From NCBI RefSeq assembly GCF_003490935.1, contig NZ_QQGD01000002.1, positions 1-64,000 of the forward strand: a DNA stretch of 64,000 nucleotides, given 5' to 3'. Origin of the DNA: Haemophilus haemolyticus_M (lineage in GTDB: Bacteria > Pseudomonadota > Gammaproteobacteria > Enterobacterales > Pasteurellaceae). The notes beneath the pieces were generated by a model, which saw only the letters and a program-made list of their open reading frames with translations, did no database searches and was not told where the DNA came from. Position 1 is the first letter of the stretch. Every line of letters begins with the position of its first letter. A program made the translations under genes and the position numbers. Positions 18,926-28,504 of the stretch are shown here, piece by piece.

Positions 18926-20236
18926 TTAATGACTTGCTTTAGGCAATGCTTTTCCAATTAAAATGCTTACAACTAACATCACTAAAGTCGGAACCAACCA
19001 AGCCATTCCTTCAGATGAAAGAGGGAAGTGTTCCAATAATGAATTAATGCTTTCTGGTAACATTTTAACGTTATTTAAGCTGTCACATAAACTAAAACAA
19101 ACAGTTACGATTAATGTGCTGTTGTATGTAAATTTTATTGATGGAAGTTTTTTGCGTAAGAATTGCAATAATACAAGCACAATAGCTACTGGATAAATTA
19201 ATAACAAAGCTGGTATCGTTATGCGAAGTAGATCAGTTAAACCATATTGTGAAACAGTGATTGTCATTGCGGTAAAAAGTGCGGCCCAGAATGGGTAAGA
19301 AAAACGCACAGAGAATTTTGAAAAATAATCAGCTGCGGCACTCGTTACACCAACAAGTGTTGTTAAGCTTGCTAATATAATGATACCCGCCATAATCCAA
19401 GTGCCAGCAGAACCAAATAATACATTTACATAACGAGAGAAAATTTGTCCGCCATTAGTTGCACCTTCTGCAACTGCAGCACTAGTCGCGCCTAGATAGA
19501 AAAGCGAAAAATATAAACCCGCAAGTAAGATGACTGAAACAAATCCAGCTGAGATAGTGTATTTCACGATATCTTTGGGTTGAGTTACATTTTTTGCTGC
19601 AAGTGCGCGAGCGACGATTCCACCGAAAGCAATAGCTGCGAGTACGTCCATGGTTTGATAACCACTGGTTAAGCCGATTAATAAAGAATGGCCATTTTCA
19701 TAGGCTTTACTTGGCGCTTGAATTTCAGATAAAGGTGAAATGAAGACAGTGACGGCTACGGCAACTAATAACACAAGCAATGCCGGTGTCATGAATTTAC
19801 CAACACTTGAAATAATGGTATTTGGGCGAATCATAAAGCCCATCGCGATTAAGTTGAAAATTACTGAAAAGAGGAAACGAACACTCGCATTATCTTCGAC
19901 TAAGCCTAAAGGTAACCAAGCCATTTCGTAAGCGACATTCGTGATACGTGGCATTGCAAAGGTGGAGCCAATGGTTAGATAAAGTATAACGAGAAAACCA
20001 GTGCCCGCCCATTTAGGTAAATCTTTCGTGAGTTCTTCACCACGACCTAAAATAGATACAATAACAAGTGTAATAAAAGGCATTAAAACGCCGGTTAATA
20101 CAAAACCGAAGGATGCGCCAGCCCAATGCTGTCCTGCAGTGAAGCCTTCCATTGGAGGAAAAATGATGTTACCTGCACCTAAAAATAAGGCGAAGATCAT
20201 CATTCCTAAAACGATAATATCTTTACGTGAAAACAT
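18926..20236 (-). CDS. brnQ: Branched-chain amino acid transporter BrnQ
   Basis: BrnQ is a cation-coupled importer of leucine, isoleucine and valine (LIVCS family). The 436-residue protein has about twelve hydrophobic helices and family features such as FALFLGAGNIIFPP at residues 15-28 and GYQTMDVLAAIAFGGIV near 195. A strong hairpin terminator follows it. It is divergent from nhaA. Confidence 0.95.
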   Translation of the reverse strand: MFSRKDIIVLGMMIFALFLGAGNIIFPPMEGFTAGQHWAGASFGFVLTGVLMPFITLVIVSILGRGEELTKDLPKWAGTGFLVILYLTIGSTFAMPRITNVAYEMAWLPLGLVEDNASVRFLFSVIFNLIAMGFMIRPNTIISSVGKFMTPALLVLLVAVAVTVFISPLSEIQAPSKAYENGHSLLIGLTSGYQTMDVLAAIAFGGIVARALAAKNVTQPKDIVKYTISAGFVSVILLAGLYFSLFYLGATSAAVAEGATNGGQIFSRYVNVLFGSAGTWIMAGIIILASLTTLVGVTSAAADYFSKFSVRFSYPFWAALFTAMTITVSQYGLTDLLRITIPALLLIYPVAIVLVLLQFLRKKLPSIKFTYNSTLIVTVCFSLCDSLNNVKMLPESINSLLEHFPLSSEGMAWLVPTLVMLVVSILIGKALPKASH

Positions 20237-20462
20237 AATTTTTTGACTCTAAAAATAAAAAGGCCTGCATTCTACTACAAAGTGTAGAAAATCCCTATTC
20301 TGTAAAACTAAAAATGTGAATTTCGTCACAATATGAAGAATCTTATCGACAATTCGATAAAAATCCCTGCAAAATCCACCGCACTTTTCCCTTTTAGGGC
20401 AAAAATATGCTAGGATTCAGCCTTTGTTAATTTTTTGTTATTTATTTTTGGAAGGAGTTTGC

Positions 20463-21629
20463 ATGGTACAACTGATTCAACGCTTTTTAAAATTAGAATC
20501 CGCTGGTGGTATTTTGTTGCTTTTTTCTGCTGCAGTAGCGATGTTGCTGGCTAATTCGCCATTAAGCAGTCAATATAATGATTTTTTGAATTTGCCAGTC
20601 AGTTTGCAAATTGGCAGTTTCTCTATTAATAAAACCTTAATTCACTGGATTAACGATGGTTTTATGGCGGTGTTTTTTGTGTTAGTGGGAATGGAAGTTA
20701 AAAAAGAATTATTCGAAGGCGCACTTTCTTCCTACCAACAAGCTATTTTCCCTGCTATTGCTGCGGTGGGTGGAATGATCGTACCCGCGTTGGTTTATTG
20801 GTTTATTGCAAAACAGGATCCTAGCCTTGCAAACGGCTGGGCTATTCCTATGGCGACAGATATCGCTTTTGCGCTTGGCATCATGGCATTATTGAGTAAG
20901 CAAGTGCCATTGCCTCTCAAGATTTTTTTACTCGCACTTGCTATTATTGATGATTTAGGCGCGATTGTTGTAATTGCTCTTTTCTTTTCTCATGAATTAA
21001 GTGTGCAGGCTCTAATTTTCTCTGGTATTTCGATTTTGACTTTGGTCTTATTAAACCGCTTTAGAGTTAGCGCGCTTTGTGCCTATATGGTGGTTGGGAC
21101 AATTTTATGGGCATCTGTTTTAAAATCTGGTGTTCATGCGACGTTGGCTGGTGTGATTATTGGTTTTTGCATTCCATTAAAAGGTAAAAAAGGTGAACGA
21201 CCATTGCACGATTTTGAGCACATTCTAGCGCCTTGGTCATCCTTCGTTATTTTACCACTCTTTGCATTTGCTAATGCAGGCGTTAGTTTTGACGGTATTG
21301 ATGTGAGTATGATCTCATCACCATTATTATTGGCTATCGCGTGCGGTTTAATTATTGGTAAACCAGTCGGCGTTTTCGGATTTAGTTATATTTCCGTTAA
21401 GTTGGGATTAGCTAAATTACCGGATGGAATCAAGTTTAAACAAATTTTTGCCGTCGCAGTTTTATGTGGTATCGGCTTTACGATGTCAATGTTCTTAGCA
21501 AGCCTTGCTTTTGACGCAGATGCTGGAGAAAGTGTTAATACGCTTTCTCGTTTAGGAATCTTACTCGGTTCAACGGTTTCGGCAACGCTTGGGTATTTAT
21601 TCTTGAAACAAACGACAAAACGAATCTAA
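20463..21629 (+). CDS. nhaA: Na+/H+ antiporter NhaA
   Basis: NhaA exchanges one internal Na+ for two external H+ and protects against sodium and alkaline pH. From ATG 20463 (GGAAGGAG upstream) it has 388 residues, exactly the E. coli length. The ion-binding pair Asp163-Asp164 lies in AIIDDLGAIVVIA, with FFVLVGMEVKKE near 70 and the unwound-helix region ATDIAFALGIMALL near 135. The upstream extension to 20424 is rejected because the ribosome site fits the internal ATG. Confidence 0.97.
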   Translation: MVQLIQRFLKLESAGGILLLFSAAVAMLLANSPLSSQYNDFLNLPVSLQIGSFSINKTLIHWINDGFMAVFFVLVGMEVKKELFEGALSSYQQAIFPAIAAVGGMIVPALVYWFIAKQDPSLANGWAIPMATDIAFALGIMALLSKQVPLPLKIFLLALAIIDDLGAIVVIALFFSHELSVQALIFSGISILTLVLLNRFRVSALCAYMVVGTILWASVLKSGVHATLAGVIIGFCIPLKGKKGERPLHDFEHILAPWSSFVILPLFAFANAGVSFDGIDVSMISSPLLLAIACGLIIGKPVGVFGFSYISVKLGLAKLPDGIKFKQIFAVAVLCGIGFTMSMFLASLAFDADAGESVNTLSRLGILLGSTVSATLGYLFLKQTTKRI

Positions 21630-21654
21630 TCATACACAAAGTGCGGTAAATTGA

Positions 21655-21915
21655 TCTGTAGCCCTAAAAGTTGGACTAAATAATCGACCGATGACATACA
21701 AAGTATGTCAAAAAAAGAAAACTATTTAGACAATGCGGAAATGGAAAGTTTATTTGGTCGATTAAAAACGGAATGTTTTTATAGTTGAGAATTTAACTGT
21801 AGCGAGGAGATAATTGATACAGTAAGATATTACTATCATTACTACTCCTTAAATGAACATTCCTTTTTAGCAGATCAATTTACAGAACTTTTGTTTTATA
21901 AATTCAAGCAAAATT
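21655..21915 (+). mobile_element. IS3-family element remnant, internally deleted
   Basis: The left end CCCTAAAAGTTGGACTAAAT (21662-21681) matches the one at 28232. It runs straight into the 3' half of a transposase at 21699: QSMSKKENYLDNAEMESLF, a diagnostic IS3 integrase-core block, then GRLKTECFYS, an in-frame TGA and EEIIDTVRYYYHYYS. Most of orfA and orfB is missing, so it cannot move itself. The fragment fills the gap between nhaA and the DUF4298 gene. Confidence 0.8.
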
Positions 21916-21947
21916 AGATAATGCAATTTCTAATTTATTGGTTGCAA

Positions 21948-22265
21948 TTATTTCGTTGGTTCGAGAATTTTAGTCACCACCTTCAAATACTCAATCGCCA
22001 AGCTCTGTTGCGCAACACTGGCATTAAAAACTAAGTCTTCGGAAAGTACGCCACAAGGTTGCGCTTTCGGTACCTCGCCATTTTCGTAAGCCTCGAAATC
22101 CTCTCGCCAATCCCCTTCGAAGTAATAATGTTCTAAGCGTTTCATCTTGGGCAAAAACGCCTGCCATTTTTCCAAAAACTGCTCCGCCTCTGCAAGAAAA
22201 CCATTTGCCTCATCTAAAATACTTTCCATTTCGACAAGTTGAAATAATCGTTCTTTTGATAGCAT
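21948..22265 (-). CDS. DUF4298 family protein
   Basis: This is a small acidic, mostly helical cytoplasmic protein of 105 residues starting at ATG 22263-22265, which has GGGAG upstream; the frame is open to 22286 without a ribosome site. Heptad-like helices (MESILDEANGFLAEAEQFLEKW) occupy the first half and the second contains the FEGDWREDFEAYE motif I associate with DUF4298. No function is known to me. It sits alone between an IS remnant and the Hia-like adhesin gene, on the opposite strand to the latter. Confidence 0.75.
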   Translation of the reverse strand: MLSKERLFQLVEMESILDEANGFLAEAEQFLEKWQAFLPKMKRLEHYYFEGDWREDFEAYENGEVPKAQPCGVLSEDLVFNASVAQQSLAIEYLKVVTKILEPTK

Positions 22266-22283
22266 ATTTTTCTCCCATTCAAT

Positions 22284-22313
22284 CAAAGTGCGGTTAAATT
22301 TTACCGCACTTTG
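22284..22313. repeat. Inverted pair of uptake signal sequences
   Basis: CAAAGTGCGGT (22284-22294) and ACCGCACTTTG (22303-22313) form a perfect hairpin with loop TAAATTTT. Paired uptake signals often double as terminators in Haemophilus; here the pair lies between the divergent DUF4298 and Hia-like genes, so its role is unclear. Confidence 0.75.
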
Positions 22314-22370
22314 CTCCTCTTGATATCTTACTAACTCTCGAAAGGCATAGCATAAATAATCTATATTGAA

Positions 22371-22406
22371 TGTAAAGAATGTAAAGATTGTAAAGTTTGG
22401 TAAAGA
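22371..22406 (+). repeat. Four 9-bp near-repeats upstream of the Hia-like gene
   Basis: TGTAAAGAA, TGTAAAGAT, TGTAAAGTT and TGGTAAAGA follow one another without gaps, about 140-175 bp before the adhesin ATG. They are degenerate, so recent slippage is not evident, but the position is that of a promoter or regulator-binding array. Confidence 0.6.
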
Positions 22407-22547
22407 TACTTTTCATTTATTGTTGTTCTCTATAGAATCTGCGCTCTATAGTCTTAAACAGGCTGCTTTTCAACATAAGTCTTTTATTATTTTTCATACA
22501 ACAAGCAACGGATTGCTCATTTATTTGAGTTTAGGAGAAAGAATCTA

Positions 22548-25500
22548 ATGAACAACATTTTTAAAGTAATTTGGAATCACGCCACGCAAACTTGGACAGC
22601 TGTGGGGGAATTAGCCTCAGCCAAAGGTAAATCAAAATCTATAAAATTAGCGGCAATTTCTACCGCACTTTTGGGAAGTGTTAGTGGAGTTCAAGCCGCC
22701 ACACATACGGCTGCGGACAGCCTGATTGCCATATCGGATGATTCGGCGGCAGGTACAACAGCCATTCCGACCGACGAACAAGCCAAAACAACCGGCAAAG
22801 ATTCCATTGCCGTAGGCAAAAAAGCGGCAGCAGGAGAAAATAGCAATGTTGAAGGTGCAACGGCAATAGGTCATGGTGCTAATGCAGAAACCAACGACTC
22901 GCTTGCGATTGGCTCGGGTGCAAACGTCATCATGAGTGCTAATAAGGCTCTCAACAAACGCAGCATTGCCATCGGCGCGCAGGCACGTGTCGAACCAAGA
23001 CCGGACGGCGGCGTATCAAATGACGTACATGATGCGATTGCCATCGGCACCCGTGCGACGGCAACGGCGGGCAGTTCGGTGGTTATCGGCCAAGATGCCA
23101 GAAGCAAGCGGGGATTGGTTGCCACTTTCCAATCAGGTGAAAACACCGTTGCCATCGGCTCCAACGCCAGCGCAGACTGGGGCAGCAGTATTGCTATCGG
23201 TGCAAACTCAAGAACCATTGTAGGAAACGGTATCGCCATCGGCAGGGATGCGACTGCCATGTATAAAATAGATAGGCTGGCGAACGATGGAGAGGGACGA
23301 ATCTTTACCTCCATGGCATTGGGAGAAAAAGCCACCTCTATCGGCGGTGCATCGATTGCCGCAGGTATCGAAGCCAAATCGGCAGGGGTGAAATCCGTTG
23401 CAGTCGGTAACAAAGCCTTTGCCAACGGTTTGCAAAGTATTGCGATTGGCGATAAGACATACAGTTCGGACAGATCCTCTATCGCAATGGGTGCATATGC
23501 CGAAACCGGTTGGAACAGTGCGCAGCGTGCCATTGCTATTGGCCGACAAGCACACGCTGCAACAACTGATGCTTCTGCCTTCGGTGTTCAAAGCTTTGCC
23601 GGCGGTGTCCGCAGTACGGCGATTGGCACAAAGGCTAATACCTATGGAAATCAGACATTAGCTGTGGGATCATCTACCCAAAACGGGGTTGGTCCAATGG
23701 CAATTTCTGAGAATGCAATGGTATTCGGCACAGATTCACGGTCAATCGGTAGTAGCACTATTGCACTTGGTAATGAAGCGATTGCAGGGGTAACAGAGAC
23801 TGATGCCAATACAATCAGGGAGGCTTACAAAACATACCGCTCCGCCTACAACACATACAGCAATTTGAATAAAGCGGTTAATAGTGCGGATGCCGACGAT
23901 TATGCGGCAAAAACCAATTTATCTACCGAAGCGCAAAACCTTAGACTCCTGATTAACAGATACGCCGAAACCGGCACGATTTATCAGGCTGAAAATAACA
24001 AAATTCAAAACGAGTTGACTGCGGCAGGCATTACATTCAGCGAATTGACCACGCTGGCGGGAAAATTAACGGCAAGCGGTGAAGCAGATATGGTAAATGC
24101 ACAACCGATGCTTGATAACGAAGCGCTGATTAACAAAATCGCCGCCATCAAAAATACCGAAACCGGTAAAGCAAACGAGCATCTGGCTTATTTGGTCAAC
24201 CTGGCAAAACGGTTGCAAAACGGCATCACCAAAGCAAAAACAGCACAAACCGCTTTAAGCACTGCCAAAACAGCTCAGACATCTGGTAAAGCAGCATACG
24301 ATGAAGCCAAAAAAGTATTTGAAGCAACATACGGCAGCGGCAAATCCAAAACCGGTGCCATTGCCATCGGTCGTTCTTCCGTTGCAGCGGCAGAAAAATC
24401 CGTTGCATTGGGCGATGATGCGGAAGTGTTAAGCAAAGATTCAACCAACGCCTTTTCCGCTGCGAAAAATGCCAAGGTATATGGCACATCGCCTAATGCG
24501 GTAGTAATTGGTGCAGATGCAAAAGCAGGTTTAACAGGTTTTTCTACCATTGAGGGCGTTAGACGATACGGTTCTGCTGATGCACCAAATGCAACCGCTG
24601 TCGGCTCATCTAGCCATGTTCTTTTTGAAAAGGGCTCTGCTTTTGGTTATAACAATAAAGTAAGAGGGAAAAGCGCAGGGGCATTTGGTGTAAACAATAT
24701 TGTCGGAGAAAATCCGGTATGGACTGCTACGGGTGACAATACTGCCTCAGTCTCGCCTAAAGAAGGCCAAAGCGGAGAGAATTCTTTCGTTGTTGGTTCA
24801 AACAACTGGGTATGGGCAAAAAATGTCATGGTGTTGGGTAATAATGTCAGAGTCTATGGCATAGGCCGCCGCCTGGAAAACCGTGAAAACGCCGTTGTAT
24901 TAGGTAACAACAGTGATGGTGAGCCAACGGTGAAAAAAGTAAACTCTGCTAACGTAAACGGACTGGTTTATAGCGGCTTTAAAGGTAATTTAGGTGCAAC
25001 CAAAATAGACGGTTCTGAAGCAGAAAAAGCCGATTTGGCATTGCAAGGACGTTTTGTTTCTATTGGTACGGAAACTACAGATAAAGACGGCACTACCGTT
25101 TACGGCGAACGCCAAATCAAACACGTTGCATCGGGCGAGATTTCTTCAACCTCAACCGATGCGATTAACGGTTCACAACTTTATGCCGTCGCTTCCGGCT
25201 TGCGTGATGCGTTCCCGGTGGTTTATACCGATTCAGACGGCAATAAAGTCGTGAAATACCCTGACGGCAAATATTACCCGGAAGGTACGGTAAACATTGA
25301 CGGCCAATACTATCCTGCCGGTACAGTAAAAATCGGTGATAAATATTATCCTGCCGGTACAATGGAAGATAATGTTGGTGATGCAACGGAAGTAAGTCAA
25401 ATACAACCAATTGCTAATGTGATTGCGTCAATGAACAATCCAACGAATACCGAAGCAGGCAAAGCCGGCAATAACGTAACCCTGACCAACGTGGCGCAGG

Positions 25501-28199
25501 GTGCAAATACTATTGCTTATGATAAAGATGGTAATCAGTTGGTAAAAGTAGGTGATCAATATTATGCTGTTACCCAACTGAACGATGGAAAATTAATTCT
25601 AAATCCATCTGTTTCAACAGCAGCAACTGAGGCAGAATTAACAGCACTAGCAGCACCAGATACGACTAAAACAGCAGAAGAAAATTTAGCGAAAAAACTA
25701 GATGGCACAGTAAAAGCGAAAAAAACAGGTTTGGCAGATTTAGAACATTCTGTTAATAGTAATGCTATTACTGTTACTGATGCTAAAAACTTAGGCTTTG
25801 TAGTTTCAACAGGCAATGATGGATATGCTGATAAAGTTACCAACGCAAATGAAGTTCGTTTTAATGGTAAAGATGGCATTAAAGTAACAGGTGAAACAGA
25901 TGAAAAAGGTATTCGTCATATCAATATTTCTCTTGAGAAAGGTGAAGTAGTTAAAAAAGGCGAATATAACATTGGTGGCACAACTTATGTTAATCTTGGC
26001 GGTAAACTCTACAAAAGAGAAGACGTAGATTTCAGCGGTGAAACTCCAACAGCAAAACAAGGTAAACAGCCTTCAAATTACACGGTAAATGCTGATGGAA
26101 AAGTGGTAGATAACACCACAACAACCCCTGTTGAGGTAAGTAATGTTGATAAAGGTAATCACTTTGTTGATGGCAACACGGTTTACAAAGCGATCCAAGA
26201 ATCAGGTTGGACGGTAGGTAAAGCCAAAGATGCTTTTGCAAACGATAAATTCCAAAATGCAGATGAAAAAGTTAATCCAAATGATGAACTCCGTTTCGCC
26301 GATGGGAAAGGCATCACGGTAAAAACTGCAACAGTTAAAACGATTAATTCAAATGGCGAAAAAGAAACTTCAACCGTAGTGAAATTCGACACTGATTTGC
26401 CTATTAATTACGCAAACGTGAAAAATTCAGCTGGTGATAACTTAAAACAAGCGAATGATGGTAACTGGTATAAAGAGGCTGATGTTAATAATGATGGCAC
26501 GGTTAAGTTAGACAACAACGGCAACAAACCTACACCAGAAACTGCGGTGAAATCGGGCGCTACTTTATCTGATGCCAACTCAAATATGGGCAAAAATCCA
26601 TACCGCACTACAATTGAAGATAAAGCAATAGCTGCGGCTATTGAAAAAGTACGAGGCGAGAATCCAACTGCAACCGTAGAACAACTTTTACCAAAAGTCT
26701 TGGAAGAGGCTGCGAAGCAAGTTGCTGAATTGGAGAAAGCTGAAAAAACTGGCAAAGACAAAGATGTGATTAACGCAGGTAAAGACGGCGTTCAACTGAA
26801 TAACGTCGGCTGGGCTGAAAACCCAGATCAAGCAGTGAACAAAGACCAACTCGATCAAACTGTGAATAAATCGGGCTTCTTTGTTCAACAAAACGGTAAA
26901 ACAACCGTAGAAAACGCTGCGAACAAAGATGAAACTGATCCGGCGAAATCTGAAAAAGTAACGCCTAACGATGTAGTCAACTTTGTAAATGGTAAAGGTA
27001 CTATTATTAAAGCAGTAACTAAACGCGATGCTGCTACAGGTGTAGATACGACGACAGTTTCTGTGGATGTTGATACCAGCACATTAAGTTTACCTAAGGG
27101 GGCAAATACCATTGCTTACAATAACGACGGTGAGCAAATCGTAAATGTAGATGGTACATATTACAAAGCTGGCGACTTAACAAATGGTAAACCAAACACT
27201 GGTGCCGTAGCACAAACACCAGTTACTCCAGCAACGGATAAACCTGTTGAGAAAGCTAAAAATGGTTTAGTCGATTTAGATAACTCTAATGTCGGAAACG
27301 CAATTACCATTTCTGATGCGAAAAACTTAGGTTGGGTGGTTTCAACCTCTGACAATAACGTCGCTACCGCCGTGAAAAATGCGGATGTAGTTGACTTTAA
27401 AGCAGAGGCAGGTACTGGACTTACCGTAAAAGGCAAGTCTGAAAACGGCAAGATGACTGTAACTGTAGGCAACGACTACCTCAAAGCAAACGCTACCGGC
27501 GAAGCTGCGAAAGCAACCGCACCAAACAGCGTGGCAATTGGTGGAAACAGCAATGCAGCCGTTGAAGATGCAGTTGCTATTGGCAACGGTGCTACAGTTG
27601 GAGCAGAGGCAACCAAAGGTTCTGTCGCAATCGGAGCTGGTGCGAAAGCCGGTAAAGCAAATGTTGGTAGTTATAGTATTGATCCTTCAGCTACTGTTGC
27701 TGGTAAAACAGGTCCAGACACTCGTGTAGTTTCTGTAGGTGATAAAGGTAACGAAGCGCAAATCCAAAATGTTGCAACAGGTGTAATCTCTGCAACTTCA
27801 ACTGATGCAATAAATGGTAGCCAATTACATGCAACCAATGTTCAAGTGAATAAAAATACACAGAATATTAATCACGTTGAAGGTAAAGTAGATAATCTTA
27901 GTCAAGTTATTAACAACCATGCAGGTGAATTTAACCGCCTAGACAGAAAAGTTAATAAACAAGGCAAAGAAGCCCGTGCTGGTATCGCGGGTGCAAATGC
28001 AGCGGCAGCATTACCACAGGTTTACAAACCAGGTAAATCAATGGTTGCGGCTTCAGCAGGTACCTTCAAAGGCCAAAATGCTTTAGCTGTGGGTTACTCT
28101 CGTGCAAGCGACAATGGTAAGGTGATCTTAAAACTTCAAGGCAACGCAAACACCAGTGGTGATGTCGGTGCTGGCGTAGGCGTGGGTTACCAATGGTAA
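22548..28199 (+). CDS. Hia/Cha-like trimeric autotransporter adhesin
   Basis: A surface adhesin of 1883 residues. It has an extended signal peptide (ESPR, MNNIFKVIWNHATQTW) with cleavage near Ala50 (GVQA). YadA-like head repeats (xxAIGxxA) run from about 85-420, then a helical Ala/Lys/Thr-rich insert at about 424-595, a second head to about 830, a neck with DAINGSQL, three YYPxGT repeats near 903-940, and Hia-type modules (GANTIAY, KNLGxVVST, Trp-ring and neck motifs) from about 983-1645. A short head, neck and YadA anchor ending GVGVGYQW close it. N-terminal DNA is much richer in G+C than the rest. This plan recalls Cha of the cryptic Haemophilus genospecies more than short Hia. Uptake signal at 22662-22670. 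Confidence 0.9.
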   Translation: MNNIFKVIWNHATQTWTAVGELASAKGKSKSIKLAAISTALLGSVSGVQAATHTAADSLIAISDDSAAGTTAIPTDEQAKTTGKDSIAVGKKAAAGENSNVEGATAIGHGANAETNDSLAIGSGANVIMSANKALNKRSIAIGAQARVEPRPDGGVSNDVHDAIAIGTRATATAGSSVVIGQDARSKRGLVATFQSGENTVAIGSNASADWGSSIAIGANSRTIVGNGIAIGRDATAMYKIDRLANDGEGRIFTSMALGEKATSIGGASIAAGIEAKSAGVKSVAVGNKAFANGLQSIAIGDKTYSSDRSSIAMGAYAETGWNSAQRAIAIGRQAHAATTDASAFGVQSFAGGVRSTAIGTKANTYGNQTLAVGSSTQNGVGPMAISENAMVFGTDSRSIGSSTIALGNEAIAGVTETDANTIREAYKTYRSAYNTYSNLNKAVNSADADDYAAKTNLSTEAQNLRLLINRYAETGTIYQAENNKIQNELTAAGITFSELTTLAGKLTASGEADMVNAQPMLDNEALINKIAAIKNTETGKANEHLAYLVNLAKRLQNGITKAKTAQTALSTAKTAQTSGKAAYDEAKKVFEATYGSGKSKTGAIAIGRSSVAAAEKSVALGDDAEVLSKDSTNAFSAAKNAKVYGTSPNAVVIGADAKAGLTGFSTIEGVRRYGSADAPNATAVGSSSHVLFEKGSAFGYNNKVRGKSAGAFGVNNIVGENPVWTATGDNTASVSPKEGQSGENSFVVGSNNWVWAKNVMVLGNNVRVYGIGRRLENRENAVVLGNNSDGEPTVKKVNSANVNGLVYSGFKGNLGATKIDGSEAEKADLALQGRFVSIGTETTDKDGTTVYGERQIKHVASGEISSTSTDAINGSQLYAVASGLRDAFPVVYTDSDGNKVVKYPDGKYYPEGTVNIDGQYYPAGTVKIGDKYYPAGTMEDNVGDATEVSQIQPIANVIASMNNPTNTEAGKAGNNVTLTNVAQGANTIAYDKDGNQLVKVGDQYYAVTQLNDGKLILNPSVSTAATEAELTALAAPDTTKTAEENLAKKLDGTVKAKKTGLADLEHSVNSNAITVTDAKNLGFVVSTGNDGYADKVTNANEVRFNGKDGIKVTGETDEKGIRHINISLEKGEVVKKGEYNIGGTTYVNLGGKLYKREDVDFSGETPTAKQGKQPSNYTVNADGKVVDNTTTTPVEVSNVDKGNHFVDGNTVYKAIQESGWTVGKAKDAFANDKFQNADEKVNPNDELRFADGKGITVKTATVKTINSNGEKETSTVVKFDTDLPINYANVKNSAGDNLKQANDGNWYKEADVNNDGTVKLDNNGNKPTPETAVKSGATLSDANSNMGKNPYRTTIEDKAIAAAIEKVRGENPTATVEQLLPKVLEEAAKQVAELEKAEKTGKDKDVINAGKDGVQLNNVGWAENPDQAVNKDQLDQTVNKSGFFVQQNGKTTVENAANKDETDPAKSEKVTPNDVVNFVNGKGTIIKAVTKRDAATGVDTTTVSVDVDTSTLSLPKGANTIAYNNDGEQIVNVDGTYYKAGDLTNGKPNTGAVAQTPVTPATDKPVEKAKNGLVDLDNSNVGNAITISDAKNLGWVVSTSDNNVATAVKNADVVDFKAEAGTGLTVKGKSENGKMTVTVGNDYLKANATGEAAKATAPNSVAIGGNSNAAVEDAVAIGNGATVGAEATKGSVAIGAGAKAGKANVGSYSIDPSATVAGKTGPDTRVVSVGDKGNEAQIQNVATGVISATSTDAINGSQLHATNVQVNKNTQNINHVEGKVDNLSQVINNHAGEFNRLDRKVNKQGKEARAGIAGANAAAALPQVYKPGKSMVAASAGTFKGQNALAVGYSRASDNGKVILKLQGNANTSGDVGAGVGVGYQW

Positions 28200-28224
28200 T
28201 AGCGTAATCGTTTATGATGGGATG

Positions 28225-28280
28225 ATCTGCACCCCAAAAAGTTGGACTAAATAAACCAACAATTGAGGTGCAGATTTTAC
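28225..28280 (+). terminator. Probable terminator of the Hia-like gene, from an IS left end
   Basis: ATCTGCACC (28225-28233) pairs with GGTGCAGAT (28267-28275) and inner GTTGG (28241-28245) with CCAAC (28256-28260); TTTTACT follows. The stem includes the IS end CCCAAAAAGTTGGACTAAAT. Confidence 0.6.
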
Positions 28281-28467
28281 TATGGGTAAACAAGCCAATG
28301 GAATCATTTTATATTCAGACCAAGACTCTCGTATCTGATAATAGCTTATCGTCTAATTTTGGCTACAAATCGCATCATTCCAAAGTATGTCTAGAAAAGG
28401 AGATAGTTAATACCATAAAGGATTATTGGGATTACTATAATCACTAACGAATTCAACTGAAATTAAA

Positions 28468-28504
28468 AAGGACTGAATACGATACAATATCGTCATCAGT
28501 CCTT
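28468..28504 (-). terminator. clpB terminator formed by the IS tail
   Basis: On the minus strand AAGGACTGA (28496-28504) pairs with TCAGTCCTT (28468-28476) and is followed by TTTTTAATTT. A second hairpin, AGCCCA/TGGGCT (28513-28531), lies just before it but lacks a T tract. Confidence 0.7.

Noticed and set aside
22871..23533. Long antisense frame opposite the adhesin (220 codons), and others along the gene
   Set aside because: Low-complexity mirrors of the GC-rich head repeats; no start signals.
22900..25200. Repetitive DNA considered as CRISPR or satellite
   Set aside because: The repeats are coding YadA-like head motifs of one protein; no constant repeat-spacer pattern.
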